Below, in pieces: positions 26,615 to 35,640 of a DNA stretch of 64,000 nt; the first letter of the stretch is position 1; the number at the start of each line of letters is the position of its first letter. Source of the DNA: Calothrix sp. NIES-2098 (GTDB taxonomy: Bacteria; Cyanobacteriota; Cyanobacteriia; Cyanobacteriales; Nostocaceae); assembly GCA_002368175.1 (NCBI GenBank), contig AP018172.1:807001-871000 (forward strand). The letters run 5' to 3'. The notes beneath the pieces were generated by a model. It was not told the DNA's origin. It ran no database searches and saw only the letters and a program-made list of their open reading frames with translations. The position numbers and the translations under genes are program-made.

Positions 26615-27467
26615 AAATTTTGTTTGTTTTTATTTTGCACAGGTTACATAAAGACTTATAACATTTTGCTACGCACAAAATCTCACCTAAGAAGTAAGAA
26701 ATTTGCCTCCAACTCATTCAAAATCATGCTGCATGGGGATGATGGATTTAGTCAAAAATTATGCTAGGACAAAGTTGCAAGCTATCTTTAAGCGTCAGGC
26801 AATGTCTATTAAGTTAACTTACCTATTGAACTTTCTTATACTGCTGATTCTGATTTAAGTTAGTTATTGTACAACGCCAACATCAAGAAAGTGCCAGTTG
26901 GTCGTTAGGGAAATCTAACCAACGAAAATTTTGCCTCTCTCTGTTGCAAATCCTTTGGCAAAACAACAATAAAATGTATTTATTTATACTAAATAATGAA
27001 GGCTTTGAGGAAGCCTAAATTTGCAAGCTGACGATCGGGTTTTTCCTAATAGGGTAGCATTAGCTAGGATTTTGCAAAAATCTCATTTATTGTTTCTCCT
27101 AGAAAATGTATATGCGATCGCAGCATAAGCTAAAAATAGTTATATATAAAAATAATTTTATGTAATATTTTATACTTTTAAGCTAAAATATAAAAAAGCA
27201 GGAAAAAAGAAAATAATTAGTGCAAATTAAAGAATAAGATGTTAGGTTAAGTTATGCGTAAGTACTGAAACAATTTAATTATTTGATATTTACATCTATC
27301 GGGAAATCATTATTTGATAAGATGGTGGGCTTTCCCAAAATTACCTAAAAAGTTAACTCGATTGGTAAATAAGTTAGTATCCTATCAATTCAATTAGCAA
27401 AACGATTACTGAAACTAAAGATACAATTAGTAAAATTGCTCAATTCACTAGTTATAGGGAATGCCAG
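26615..27467. other. Long AT-rich intergenic region
   Basis: This 850-bp spacer between divergent genes is strongly AT-rich around 27120-27240. It contains one HIP1 site near 27115 and no coding frame, RNA gene or clear repeat that I can support. Confidence 0.5.
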
Positions 27468-28259
27468 ATGCTGGAATTATATCAATGGGAACTATCCCAA
27501 TATTCCGAAAAAGTGCGGTTAATTTTGGATTATAAGGGGTTAGATTACCGCAAAATAGAGGTTACACCCGGAATTGGACAGGTAGAACTGTTTCGCCTAA
27601 CTGGTCAAAGACAAGTGCCAGTATTAAAAGATGGTAGTAGATATATTGTTGATTCTACAGAAATCGCTAAGTATTTAGACTTAGAATATCCAGAACCTCT
27701 ACTCATCCCGAAAGATCCCAAGAAAAGAGGTGCGTGTTTATTGATAGAAGAATGGGCGGATGAGTCGATAGGTATTAAAGGACGCAAAGCACTATTTGCT
27801 GCTATTAGTCAAGACCAAAATTTTCGCAAGTCTTTATTACCCACCTCGACACCAGATATATTCAAAACTTTGGTGGAAGGAGTACCCCGTGATTTATTAA
27901 CAGTGTTAGGTTTTGGGGTAGGTTATAGTCCAGATGTCATCAAGTCTGCGATCGCAGATTTAAAACAAGACTTAGAAGCACTCACGCTGCTGTTAGCCGA
28001 TAGTCCCTATTTGTTGGGAGATGAACCAAGTTTAGCTGACTTGGCAGTAGCAGGATTATCAATATTGCTAAAGTTTCCTGATGGCCCTTATTTAGATTTA
28101 CCAGCAGGTCTGCAAGGTAAAGGAGTGCCTGGTTTAGCAGATAATCCCGATTATGCACTCTTTTTTGAGTGGCGCGATCGCCTTTATGCTCAATTCCGTA
28201 AACCCTTAATTGGAACTTCTCCATCAGCAAGCAGACCAACTTCAATCCAAATTGACTAA
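27468..28259 (+). CDS. Glutathione S-transferase family protein
   Basis: The 263-residue protein begins MLELYQWELSQYSEKVRLIL, a thioredoxin-like GST N-terminus with a Ser in the position of the catalytic residue, followed by LTGQRQVPVLKDGSRYIVDSTEIAKYL (cis-Pro and the S-T pair that contacts glutathione). The helical C-terminal domain includes YLLGDEPSLADLAVAGL. It is longer than the GST at 16658 and only distantly similar. It stands alone, about 140 bp ahead of the HerA-like ATPase. Confidence 0.87.
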   Translation: MLELYQWELSQYSEKVRLILDYKGLDYRKIEVTPGIGQVELFRLTGQRQVPVLKDGSRYIVDSTEIAKYLDLEYPEPLLIPKDPKKRGACLLIEEWADESIGIKGRKALFAAISQDQNFRKSLLPTSTPDIFKTLVEGVPRDLLTVLGFGVGYSPDVIKSAIADLKQDLEALTLLLADSPYLLGDEPSLADLAVAGLSILLKFPDGPYLDLPAGLQGKGVPGLADNPDYALFFEWRDRLYAQFRKPLIGTSPSASRPTSIQID

Positions 28260-28265
28260 TTAGTT

Positions 28266-28311
28266 ATTGGTCAAGGGTCATTGATTAAATAACAAATGAC
28301 TTTTGACCAAT
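28266..28311. repeat. Dispersed GTCATTGGTC-type inverted repeat
   Basis: ATTGGTCAA (28266-28274) and GTCATT (28277-28282) pair with AATGAC (28295-28300) and TTGACCAAT (28303-28311). Related words occur at 15675-15710, 30131-30180 and 40410-40442, often next to CCCCACACTCCC-like runs, so this is a dispersed intergenic repeat family. Confidence 0.6.
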
Positions 28312-28400
28312 GACAATTTGTGCTAGAATTTCGTCGCAAGTTTGAACTCTACAACTAAAATGCAACATAAGCTCAACCCAACATTGATGTAACTAATCAA

Positions 28401-30131
28401 ATGAATTCTGGACAACCTTTAGGTTCAGTCACTCAAGGCTCTCTAACTGGTGGGTTAGAAGTAAGACTACACCCTGATATTTCTGTTGAAGATATGCGGG
28501 TGGGGAAATTTTTAGTTGTGCAAGGGATGCGATCGCGCTTTTTCTGTATGCTGACAGATGTGGCGCTGGGAACTGCAAATGCACGCATTATCGCCGATCC
28601 TCCTAATTGGGAAGATACTTTTTTACGCGAAGTTTTAGCGGGAAGCGGGACATACGGCACAATTAATCTCGCGCCGATGTTAATGTTTACCCCAGAAGTA
28701 GAAGAATCTTTCTCGCCTACAAATGGTAAATCTGTAAATCCTTTTGTACCTTCCATGACTGGTTTGGCATCATTTCAACCCCAAACTAGTACCACAATGG
28801 AATTGCTTCCAGTTAAAACGATTCCCAGCCACTTTAGTCAAGTTTACGAAGCTAGCGAAGAAGATTTTCGCAGAGTATTTGGTTGGGAAGACGATACCCA
28901 CAGAAAAAACTTTTCCATCGGTAAACCTTTGGATATGGATGTGCCGGTGTGTATTGATTTAGACCGCTTTGTAGAAAGAAGTAACGGGGTTTTTGGCAAA
29001 TCGGGAACTGGTAAATCCTTCTTGACACGGTTAGTTTTAGCCGGGATAGTCCGTAAAAATGCGGCAGTAAATTTAATTTTTGATATGCACTCCGAGTATG
29101 GATGGCAAGCTGTCTGTGAAGGAAAGCAATATAGTACAGTTAAAGGTTTAAAACAGCTATTTCCTGGGAAAGTAGAAGTTTATACCCTCGACCCAGAATC
29201 GACAAAGCGCCGGGGCGTGCGAGATGCGCAAGAACTTTATCTCAGTTACGAACAAATAGAAGTTGAAGACGTTAAATTATGTTCTCGCGATTTAGGCTTG
29301 TCGGAAGCTGCCTTAGATAATGCGAATATTCTTTACGCTGAGTATGGCAAAGCTTGGATTCTTCAACTTTTGAACATGACTAACGAAGAAATCAAGCTGT
29401 TCTGCGAAGAGAAGCGGGGACACCAAGGCTCAATTATGTCTTTGCAGCGCAAACTCCTGCGCTTGGATAACTTGAAGTATATGCGAGCCGCTTGTCCGCA
29501 GAACTACATCAACCAAATTTTGCGATCGCTGGAAGCTGGGAAGCATGTAGTTGTGGAATTTGGCTCCCAATCGGATATGCTCTCTTATATGCTGGTGACA
29601 AATATGATCACCAGAAGAATCCACGGGCATTATGTCAGCAAAGCCGAACGATTCCTGCACAGTGGCAATGCGAGCGATCGCCCGACGCAATTAGTAATTA
29701 CTATAGAAGAAGCTCACCGTTTTCTTGACCCGGCAATTGTGCAAAGTACGATATTTGGGACAATCGCCAGAGAAATGCGGAAATATTTCGTAACACTTTT
29801 GGTAGTTGATCAACGCCCGTCCGGCATAGATAATGAAGTTATGTCCCAAATTGGGACTCGCATCACCGCTTTGCTCAACGACGAAAAAGACATTGACGCG
29901 ATTTTCACAGGAGTCTCTGGTGCTGGCAGTCTGCGATCGGTATTAGCAAAGCTAGATTCTAAGCAACAAGCCTTGATTTTGGGTCACGCCGTCCCCATGC
30001 CAGTTGTAGTGCGTACCCGTCCCTATGATGCAACTTTCTATGCAGAAATTGGCGACCCAGCTTGGGAGGAAAAACCAGACGAAGAATTATTCGCCGCGGC
30101 TGAATTAGCTAGGGCTGATTTAGGGTTTTAG
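28401..30131 (+). CDS. HerA-like (DUF87) ATPase
   Basis: The 576-residue protein has an N-terminal beta-rich HAS-barrel-like region (to about 150), then Walker A GKSGTGKSFL (about 198-207), a LIFDMHSEYGW segment, Walker B region TQLVITIEEAHRFL and an arginine-rich end (VVVRTRPYD). This is the HerA/FtsK-superfamily layout of bacterial DUF87 ATPases, which translocate DNA, often with a nuclease partner. No NurA nuclease gene is adjacent. Its conservation in cyanobacteria suggests a housekeeping role. The start at 28401 gives the full barrel. Confidence 0.87.
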   Translation: MNSGQPLGSVTQGSLTGGLEVRLHPDISVEDMRVGKFLVVQGMRSRFFCMLTDVALGTANARIIADPPNWEDTFLREVLAGSGTYGTINLAPMLMFTPEVEESFSPTNGKSVNPFVPSMTGLASFQPQTSTTMELLPVKTIPSHFSQVYEASEEDFRRVFGWEDDTHRKNFSIGKPLDMDVPVCIDLDRFVERSNGVFGKSGTGKSFLTRLVLAGIVRKNAAVNLIFDMHSEYGWQAVCEGKQYSTVKGLKQLFPGKVEVYTLDPESTKRRGVRDAQELYLSYEQIEVEDVKLCSRDLGLSEAALDNANILYAEYGKAWILQLLNMTNEEIKLFCEEKRGHQGSIMSLQRKLLRLDNLKYMRAACPQNYINQILRSLEAGKHVVVEFGSQSDMLSYMLVTNMITRRIHGHYVSKAERFLHSGNASDRPTQLVITIEEAHRFLDPAIVQSTIFGTIAREMRKYFVTLLVVDQRPSGIDNEVMSQIGTRITALLNDEKDIDAIFTGVSGAGSLRSVLAKLDSKQQALILGHAVPMPVVVRTRPYDATFYAEIGDPAWEEKPDEELFAAAELARADLGF

Positions 30132-30727
30132 TCATTTGTCATTGGTCAAGAGTCAAGAGTCAACTGTCAAAAGGCAATAGCCATTTGTCATTTCTCCCCA
30201 CACTCCCCACACTCCCTTGTCTCCCCCTGCACCCTGCACCCTGCCTCTCTTTCGTAACATCCCACCATCACAACAAAAAATCAGTTCGGTTATCTCCCCA
30301 CTCCTCGGCAACAGAAGCGGAGGTTTTAACGTCACTATAGATATAGTTAGCACTCAAAGGAAGTTCAATTTTTTGCCAAACATACAACTTTGTCCTATAA
30401 TTAGAAGATTTATCTTACCTACTTTACTATCCAAGAGATTTGTCGTATCATATTAGAAGTAGAACTCATACTGACTTCATATTTTTACAGTTACCGCCAG
30501 TGACTGACAAGAAGAATTCTTGACAACCAGCCAGTGTATTTCTAAGAAACAGCAAAATTTAGGAAGGGTAGGGGAACCTATCTCAGGGATGCACCGTCTT
30601 CTCAACGGCTGTATAAATTGAATACTTATGCTAGCTCCCTATGTTCCGTGATAGATGTACTTCCTTTCCAAATCCGACTTAATTATTAAAGATTCATTGT
30701 GTTTACGGAGTAGAGGATAACGCACCA
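30132..30727. other. Intergenic region with repeats and sigma-gene promoter
   Basis: The first 110 bp hold the dispersed GTCAAGAGTC and CCCCACACTCCC repeat. At 30520-30525 TTGACA and at 30543-30548 TAAGAA lie 17 bp apart, a plausible housekeeping promoter giving the sigma gene a leader of about 170 nt. Open frames in the repeat are low-complexity and not called. Confidence 0.5.
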
Positions 30728-31711
30728 ATGCCTACTGTTAACACCCAAACCGAAAACCTAAACACCAAATTCACGGCTGATATGGTGCGAACCTATCTGC
30801 GGGAAATTGGTCGTGTGCCACTTTTAACCCGTGAGCAAGAGATTGTTTTCGGGAAGCAGGTGCAACAAATGATGACGCTAGTGGACGCTAAAGAGGCTTT
30901 GGCGAAAAAACTGCACCGCGAACCGAGTTTGTCAGAGTGGGCCGATCACGTTCGCCACTCGGAAACTGAGGTGAAACAGACAGTGGCCCAAGGTAAACGG
31001 GCAAAGCAAAAGATGATTGAAGCGAACCTTCGCTTAGTAGTCGCTATTGCGAAAAAATATCAAAAGCGTAATATGGAGTTTCTGGATTTAATCCAAGAAG
31101 GAACTCTAGGATTAGAACGGGGTGTAGAGAAATTTGACCCGACACGGGGATATAAGTTTTCTACCTATGCTTATTGGTGGATTCGCCAAGCAATCACTAG
31201 AGCGATCGCGCAACAAGGGCGGACAATCCGTTTACCAATCCACATCACCGAGAAACTGAACAAAATCAAGAAAGTACAGCGAGAGCTAGCACAAAAATTA
31301 GGGCGATCGCCAAATCCGGCGGAAATTGCTCAAGAACTAGAGCTAGAACCCGTGCAAATCCGCGAGTACTTGAATATGGCACGTCAGCCAGTTTCTTTGG
31401 ATGTGCGCGTCGGTGACAATCAGGATACCGAGCTGCAAGAAATGCTAGAAGATGACGGCCCTTCACCAGAGTATTACACCACTCAGGAATTCTTGCGCCA
31501 AGACCTGAACACCTTGTTGGCAGAACTAACTCCTCAACAGCGAGAAGTGTTAGCCCTGCGTTTTGGTTTAGAAGATGGCAATGAAATGTCTTTGGCGAAA
31601 GTAGGTGAGAGATTAAATCTCAGCCGCGAACGCGTCCGCCAGTTAGAGCATCAAGCACTAGCTCATCTACGTCGTCGTCGAGCCAATGTCAAAGAGTATG
31701 TTGCCAGCTAA
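30728..31711 (+). CDS. sigB: Group 2 RNA polymerase sigma factor, SigB-type
   Basis: The 327-residue protein has region 1.2 (DMVRTYLREIGRVPLLTREQE), region 2 (NLRLVVAIAKKYQKRNMEFLDLIQEG and the -10 recognition YKFSTYAYWWIRQAI), region 3 (PIHITEKLNKIKKVQREL) and region 4 with the helix-turn-helix SLAKVGERLNLSRERVRQLE. The short N-terminus marks it as a non-essential group 2 factor; the opening resembles cyanobacterial SigB. Such factors respond to stress and nutrient state. The exact letter (B, C, D or E) is a judgement from memory, so the symbol is tentative. Confidence 0.88.
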   Translation: MPTVNTQTENLNTKFTADMVRTYLREIGRVPLLTREQEIVFGKQVQQMMTLVDAKEALAKKLHREPSLSEWADHVRHSETEVKQTVAQGKRAKQKMIEANLRLVVAIAKKYQKRNMEFLDLIQEGTLGLERGVEKFDPTRGYKFSTYAYWWIRQAITRAIAQQGRTIRLPIHITEKLNKIKKVQRELAQKLGRSPNPAEIAQELELEPVQIREYLNMARQPVSLDVRVGDNQDTELQEMLEDDGPSPEYYTTQEFLRQDLNTLLAELTPQQREVLALRFGLEDGNEMSLAKVGERLNLSRERVRQLEHQALAHLRRRRANVKEYVAS

Positions 31712-31739
31712 AAGCCAACTGCTTTTAATTAAAAATGAA

Positions 31740-31768
31740 GCCTCCTGATTTCAGGGGGCAATTTTTTT
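31740..31768 (+). terminator. Terminator of the sigma factor gene
   Basis: GCCTCCTG (31740-31747) pairs with CAGGGGGC (31752-31759) with one wobble, followed by AATTTTTTT. Confidence 0.85.
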
Positions 31769-31834
31769 ATGGGGGATGGGGCATTGGACAATATCGAATC
31801 TTTCAATGCTCGAATTTATCGCTTATAGCAATCA

Positions 31835-32395
31835 CTAATTAGTATCAACTGCTGAGTTTTGTGGTGTGAAAATATATGCCCGCTTTTCTAGTGCCGTAAT
31901 TACTTTAGCAACACTTTCTTCAACTGTTTCTGAGTCTGTATAGCAGATAATCTCTGGATTAAGTGGTGCTTCGTATGGATCGTCAATTCCTGTAAAGTTG
32001 TGGATTTTACCTGCTCTAGCTTTAGCATACAGACCTTTAACGTCCCTAGCTTCACAGACTTCTAAAGGTGCTTTCACATAAACTTCCACAAAGTTAGTCG
32101 TATTACAGCGAATTTCATCGCGAATCTCGCGGTAGGGAGAAATTGCTGCTACGATTACTACCACACCATTGCGACTCAGTAAGCTGGCAACAAAGCCAAT
32201 CCTGCGGATATTAGTATCGCGATCTTCTTTACTAAAGCCTAAACCTTTTGATAAATGACAGCGTATCGCATCACCATCCAACATTTCTACCCGATAATTT
32301 CTAGCTTTGATCTCATGCAATACTCCTAAGGCGATCGTAGTTTTCCCCGCACCACTTAACCCTGTAAACCATAATGTCATACCAGGATAATTCAA
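31835..32395 (-). CDS. cysC: Adenylylsulfate kinase CysC
   Basis: About 186 residues with the P-loop FTGLSGAGKTTIA, the block VEMLDGDAIRCHLSKGLGFS, DRDTNIRRIGFVASLL, the APS-binding region AAISPYREIRDEIR and FVEVYVKAPLEVCEARDVKGLYAKAR. It phosphorylates adenosine 5'-phosphosulfate to PAPS in sulfate activation. The start is uncertain: TTG at 32395 has AGGAG at a good distance, while the ATG at 32380 begins just before the P-loop; the longer open frame reaches 32422. No ATP sulfurylase gene is adjacent. Confidence 0.92.
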   Translation of the reverse strand: MNYPGMTLWFTGLSGAGKTTIALGVLHEIKARNYRVEMLDGDAIRCHLSKGLGFSKEDRDTNIRRIGFVASLLSRNGVVVIVAAISPYREIRDEIRCNTTNFVEVYVKAPLEVCEARDVKGLYAKARAGKIHNFTGIDDPYEAPLNPEIICYTDSETVEESVAKVITALEKRAYIFTPQNSAVDTN

Positions 32396-32570
32396 GTCTT
32401 TTAATCTCCTAATCTGCAACAATTTGCCCTAACCTGATATAAAAACAAATCCAAACTAATCTACGAATTATCTGGATTTGGTAAATATACCGATTCAATT
32501 AATGATGGTGAGATCGGGAGCATCGTCAAAAAAAGGCGGGGAAATACCAACCCTATCCCCCCGATCTTGC

Positions 32571-33482
32571 CTAAGCTAGAGAATGTTGGTCAACTTGTAT
32601 GTTATGTCCAGGAGCAAATTCCACTGTGCGGAATCCCAGCGCCGCCAGCAAGTTATTTTCTGGTAACTTTACGGGAGCAGGCTGTTCTCCATTTCCGGGA
32701 GCAGGTAGGGGATAAGCTGTCGATGCAGCAGTAGAAAAGCGGATATTTCCTTCGGAATGCTGAATGACTTGATGGATATGACCATTCAGTACGGTTACAG
32801 ATGAGAACCGAGACAATAACGAAAGTGCTTTAGCCGAATCTGCTGTTGCCCAACCCCACTTGGGGTAAAGGTCATAAAGGGGAATATGACTAAATATAAC
32901 TAAAGGAGTGTCGCGGTTTTGTGCTGCAAGGTCTTTGGCTAATAAGTCTAGTTGTGCTTGACCAAGTTTGCCTTTTCCGGTTTCACCAAAATCAAGTACG
33001 TTAGTCAGCGATACAAAATGCACGCCAGAGCTATCCCAAGACTGCAATCCTTCTTTTTTATCCTTTTGGCTAAATGCTTCCGAGTAAGCTTTACCGCGAT
33101 CGCCTATCGTATCGTGTTCTCCTGGTAGCGTAAATAGTGGTGCTTTCAATTGTGAAAGTATTTGTTTAGCTAGATCGAACTCCGCAGGCTTAGAAAGGTG
33201 AGATATGTCACCTGTATGTACAACAAATGCTGGTGGTGTCGGTAATGAATTGATTGCATTGATTGCCTTTAGGAGCGTTTCTGTAACATGCTCGTTTGCT
33301 GGCTTATGAAAACCAATGTGAGTATCGCTAATTTGTACGAATGATAGCGAAGCGGTATTTAAGCGTTTTTTATCTGTAGTTTCGCTGATATTACACGAGC
33401 TTAATAAGCCATTGCTACCAACGGCCCAGAGGATACCAAGACCAGTCCAACCGACATGATTCATGAAGTTTCTACGTTTCAT
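32571..33482 (-). CDS. Exported metallophosphoesterase
   Basis: The 303-residue protein begins MKRRNFMNHVGW, a twin-arginine-like signal, and has a Cys at about residue 30 (LLSSC) that could be lipidated. The calcineurin-like metal motifs are present in order: SDTHIG, HTGDISH, PGEHD (Glu in place of the usual Asn), FSHIPLY and NGHIHQ. It should be a periplasmic phosphoesterase with a two-metal centre. The start overlaps the stop of the cupredoxin gene (ATGA), so the two are translationally coupled. Confidence 0.88.
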   Translation of the reverse strand: MKRRNFMNHVGWTGLGILWAVGSNGLLSSCNISETTDKKRLNTASLSFVQISDTHIGFHKPANEHVTETLLKAINAINSLPTPPAFVVHTGDISHLSKPAEFDLAKQILSQLKAPLFTLPGEHDTIGDRGKAYSEAFSQKDKKEGLQSWDSSGVHFVSLTNVLDFGETGKGKLGQAQLDLLAKDLAAQNRDTPLVIFSHIPLYDLYPKWGWATADSAKALSLLSRFSSVTVLNGHIHQVIQHSEGNIRFSTAASTAYPLPAPGNGEQPAPVKLPENNLLAALGFRTVEFAPGHNIQVDQHSLA

Positions 33483-33913
33483 TTTTTCCTCTCATTGCCT
33501 CCGGCTGAAGTTACAGTAACAGTCCCTTTCATGAAGGGATGAATAGCACAAATATAAGGAAAGGTTCCAGACTTAGTGAATGTATGCGTCCAAGCCTCTT
33601 CTGTATCAAGCGCTTTGGAATCAAAGGAACCATCTGTTGCCGTGACGGTGTGTGGTTCTTCATCGCTGTTGGCAAACTTCACGGTTTCACCTACGTTAAT
33701 TTTTAGGGTTGTCGGTTCAAATTTGAAATTGTGAATTTTGACATTTGCATTTGCTTTTTGGGTACTTACTTTTTCTGTTGCTAAAGATTGATTAATTGTT
33801 ACCTTTGGTTGATTTAGAGTTTGTGGTGATTTAGGGTTACAACCATAGAGATGTAACAAAGTCACTAGTACCGCAGAAGCAACTGCAACTAGTATGTATG
33901 AACGATATTTCAT
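33479..33913 (-). CDS. Cupredoxin (plastocyanin/azurin-like) lipoprotein
   Basis: The 144-residue protein has an N-terminal export signal ending near LLHLYGC (possible lipobox, not canonical) and a blue-copper domain. The ligands are the His of EEPHTVTATD and the C-x2-H-x2-M set in YICAIHPFMKG. The strand FKFEPTTLKINVGETVKFAN is typical of the family. It should bind one copper at the periplasmic face and carry electrons or copper. It is the middle gene of a unit with a small membrane protein upstream and the phosphoesterase downstream. Confidence 0.88.
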   Translation of the reverse strand: MKYRSYILVAVASAVLVTLLHLYGCNPKSPQTLNQPKVTINQSLATEKVSTQKANANVKIHNFKFEPTTLKINVGETVKFANSDEEPHTVTATDGSFDSKALDTEEAWTHTFTKSGTFPYICAIHPFMKGTVTVTSAGGNERKK

Positions 33914-33973
33914 AGTTGATAATTAAGTAAATTGGGTGAGCGATTATTGCCCTAAAAGCGCAATACCTTTTAG

Positions 33974-34258
33974 TCAATCGCCTACTTTTTTTGGCTTATA
34001 AAGTTGAGGAAATAAACCAGTCATACTCAGACCAGTCATGATTAAGCCGATTAATCCTAATCCATGCAATATGGGATAAATTCCTGCCAGCCCGAAGATT
34101 TCGCCAGTATGAATTTTGAGAAGAAATCCGGTTAACTCTGGTTGATGGAACCATTGGTCTGTTAATGTCATGCTGATACCAGTCACGACAGAAACAGTCA
34201 AAGGTAGAAAAACTGCGATCGCGATCGTGCGATGATATTTACGAAAAGCTCGTTTCAT
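33974..34258 (-). CDS. Small membrane protein, PepSY-associated type
   Basis: The 94-residue protein begins MKRAFRKYHRTIAIAVFLPL and has about two or three membrane helices (11-30 and 56-85), with WFHQPELTGFLLKIHTGEIFG between them. This resembles one helical pair of PepSY-associated membrane proteins linked to iron or haem reductases, but it is much shorter. The start at 34258 is supported by AGGAG; the open frame reaches 34300. It leads the cupredoxin-phosphoesterase group. Confidence 0.7.
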   Translation of the reverse strand: MKRAFRKYHRTIAIAVFLPLTVSVVTGISMTLTDQWFHQPELTGFLLKIHTGEIFGLAGIYPILHGLGLIGLIMTGLSMTGLFPQLYKPKKVGD

Positions 34259-34351
34259 TGGCAAACTCCTATAAAAGAGTGGGGAAAGAAAAAACCTCAA
34301 CCGATCAACCGGATTCTTTATTCCCCAAAGGACTTTTAAAAAATCGATTCT

Positions 34352-34717
34352 CTAGTCTCGATCGAGCATCGTCAGATACTCTTCAACTGCTCTGAGATAG
34401 CTTTGATCGGCTAGAGTCTGTTCGGGAAGTCGATTAGCATTGACTGCACCCCGAACAATATCTTTGGCGCTAATTCTCCCCAATTGATGAGCAAAGATCA
34501 GAGAATTGTTACTAGGAATATCTTGGGTGCGGAAGTAACCTCAATAAGCCAGATAAACCAGATCGAAAGGTGTTAAATGACTGGTAGAAGCTTTTTCTGC
34601 TACGTTAGGGTTAAATGTCGTTAACTGAGGCTGCGTTAGCGTTTGAGCATTGACAGCAGGTGCGATAGCTGCGGACATCAACACAGCTGATAATCCAGCT
34701 AGAATAAATTGTTTCAT
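34352..34717 (-). pseudogene. Secreted small protein interrupted by one in-frame TGA
   Basis: Read from an ATG at 34717, the frame starts with a signal peptide (MKQFILAGLSAVLMSAA, cleavage after VNA), runs 58 codons to LTPFDLVYLAY, meets TGA at 34541-34543, then continues for a further 62 codons (GYFRTQDIPSN, RISAKDIVRGAVNANRLPEQ) to a TAG at 34352-34354. No frameshift is needed, so a single nonsense change or a base error splits an otherwise intact 121-residue secreted protein. I recall similar small cyanobacterial exported proteins with an uninterrupted LAY-GYF joint but no known function. It lies between the PepSY-like gene and the divergent ECF sigma gene. Confidence 0.75.
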
Positions 34718-34982
34718 TGCTCAACTTCCTATTTAAATAAAGTAGGAGTTAGGTAGTTAAATTTGTATTAGCCAAGCTGTTAACTGAAACCTAGATAAAA
34801 CTTTCAGTTAACTCAACTTATTTATCTCTATCTTTAAAGACGAAGGTGCTGGGATTTTGGATTTAAATTGGATTGAAATTATTTGGTAGTATTTATTCAG
34901 GCAAGTTTGAGATAAATCCAATCTACTCCGGCAGTCGTCTTAAGAGATAAAGGGAATTCCGTTATGTTTTGAGAAAGACGCT

Positions 34983-35633
34983 GTGAAACAAGTATTGGAA
35001 GCGACTCTGAAATTACCTGCTCAGGTTTATTATCGAAAACGCATGGAGCCTAGTTCTTTTCATGACAAGCCTCAAGCTCCCCCACCGCTAACGGATGCAG
35101 AGCTATTTCAGGCACTGAAAACCAAACAAGCTTCGGCGTTGGCTATTCTTTACGATCGCTACGGTAGTCTTGTATATGGGGTAGCACTCAAAGTCTTAAA
35201 AAATTCTCAAGAAGCAGAAGACTTGACCCAAGAAATTTTTCTGGCTCTGTGGCGTAATCCTAACTACAATCTCGACCATAACTATTTCATTAGATATCTA
35301 ATTACCATGACTCGCTCGCGAGCGATTGATAAACTTCGTTCTCGTGGAAGAAACTTAAAACTTCTTGAACGCTGGGGTCAAATAGAACACAAAGAAACAG
35401 ACTCTTCTAATCCTGTTGAGCAGGCTTCCTATCAAGAGCGTTCCCAGCACGTTCGCTCTGCCTTAGCACAACTTCCCCAAGAACAACGTCAGGTATTAGA
35501 GATGGCTTACGACGAAGGACTGAGCCAATCGGAAATCACCCAAAAACTAAATATCCCTCTTGGGACAGTCAAGACTCGAACCCGTCAGGGTCTGCTGAAA
35601 CTGAAGCAAATCCTACGAGATTCAATTGGATAG
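34983..35633 (+). CDS. ECF-type RNA polymerase sigma factor
   Basis: The 216-residue protein has region 2 (ALAILYDRYGSLVYGVALKVL, EAEDLTQEIFLALWRNP, then the RYLITMTRSRAIDKLR -10 block) and region 4 with the HTH LSQSEITQKLNIPLGTVKTRTRQGL. These make it an extracytoplasmic-function sigma factor. The start is a GTG at 34983 or an ATG at 35043 (MEPSSFHDK), either of which keeps both regions. The anti-sigma gene follows after 7 bp, as is typical. It is divergent from the envelope cluster, a likely target set. Confidence 0.9.
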   Translation: MKQVLEATLKLPAQVYYRKRMEPSSFHDKPQAPPPLTDAELFQALKTKQASALAILYDRYGSLVYGVALKVLKNSQEAEDLTQEIFLALWRNPNYNLDHNYFIRYLITMTRSRAIDKLRSRGRNLKLLERWGQIEHKETDSSNPVEQASYQERSQHVRSALAQLPQEQRQVLEMAYDEGLSQSEITQKLNIPLGTVKTRTRQGLLKLKQILRDSIG

Positions 35634-35640
35634 TTGCACT

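Noticed and set aside
31835..32422. Full-length CysC start at the first TTG (32422)
   Set aside because: The Shine-Dalgarno AGGAG lies inside that extension and points to a later start at 32395 or 32380.
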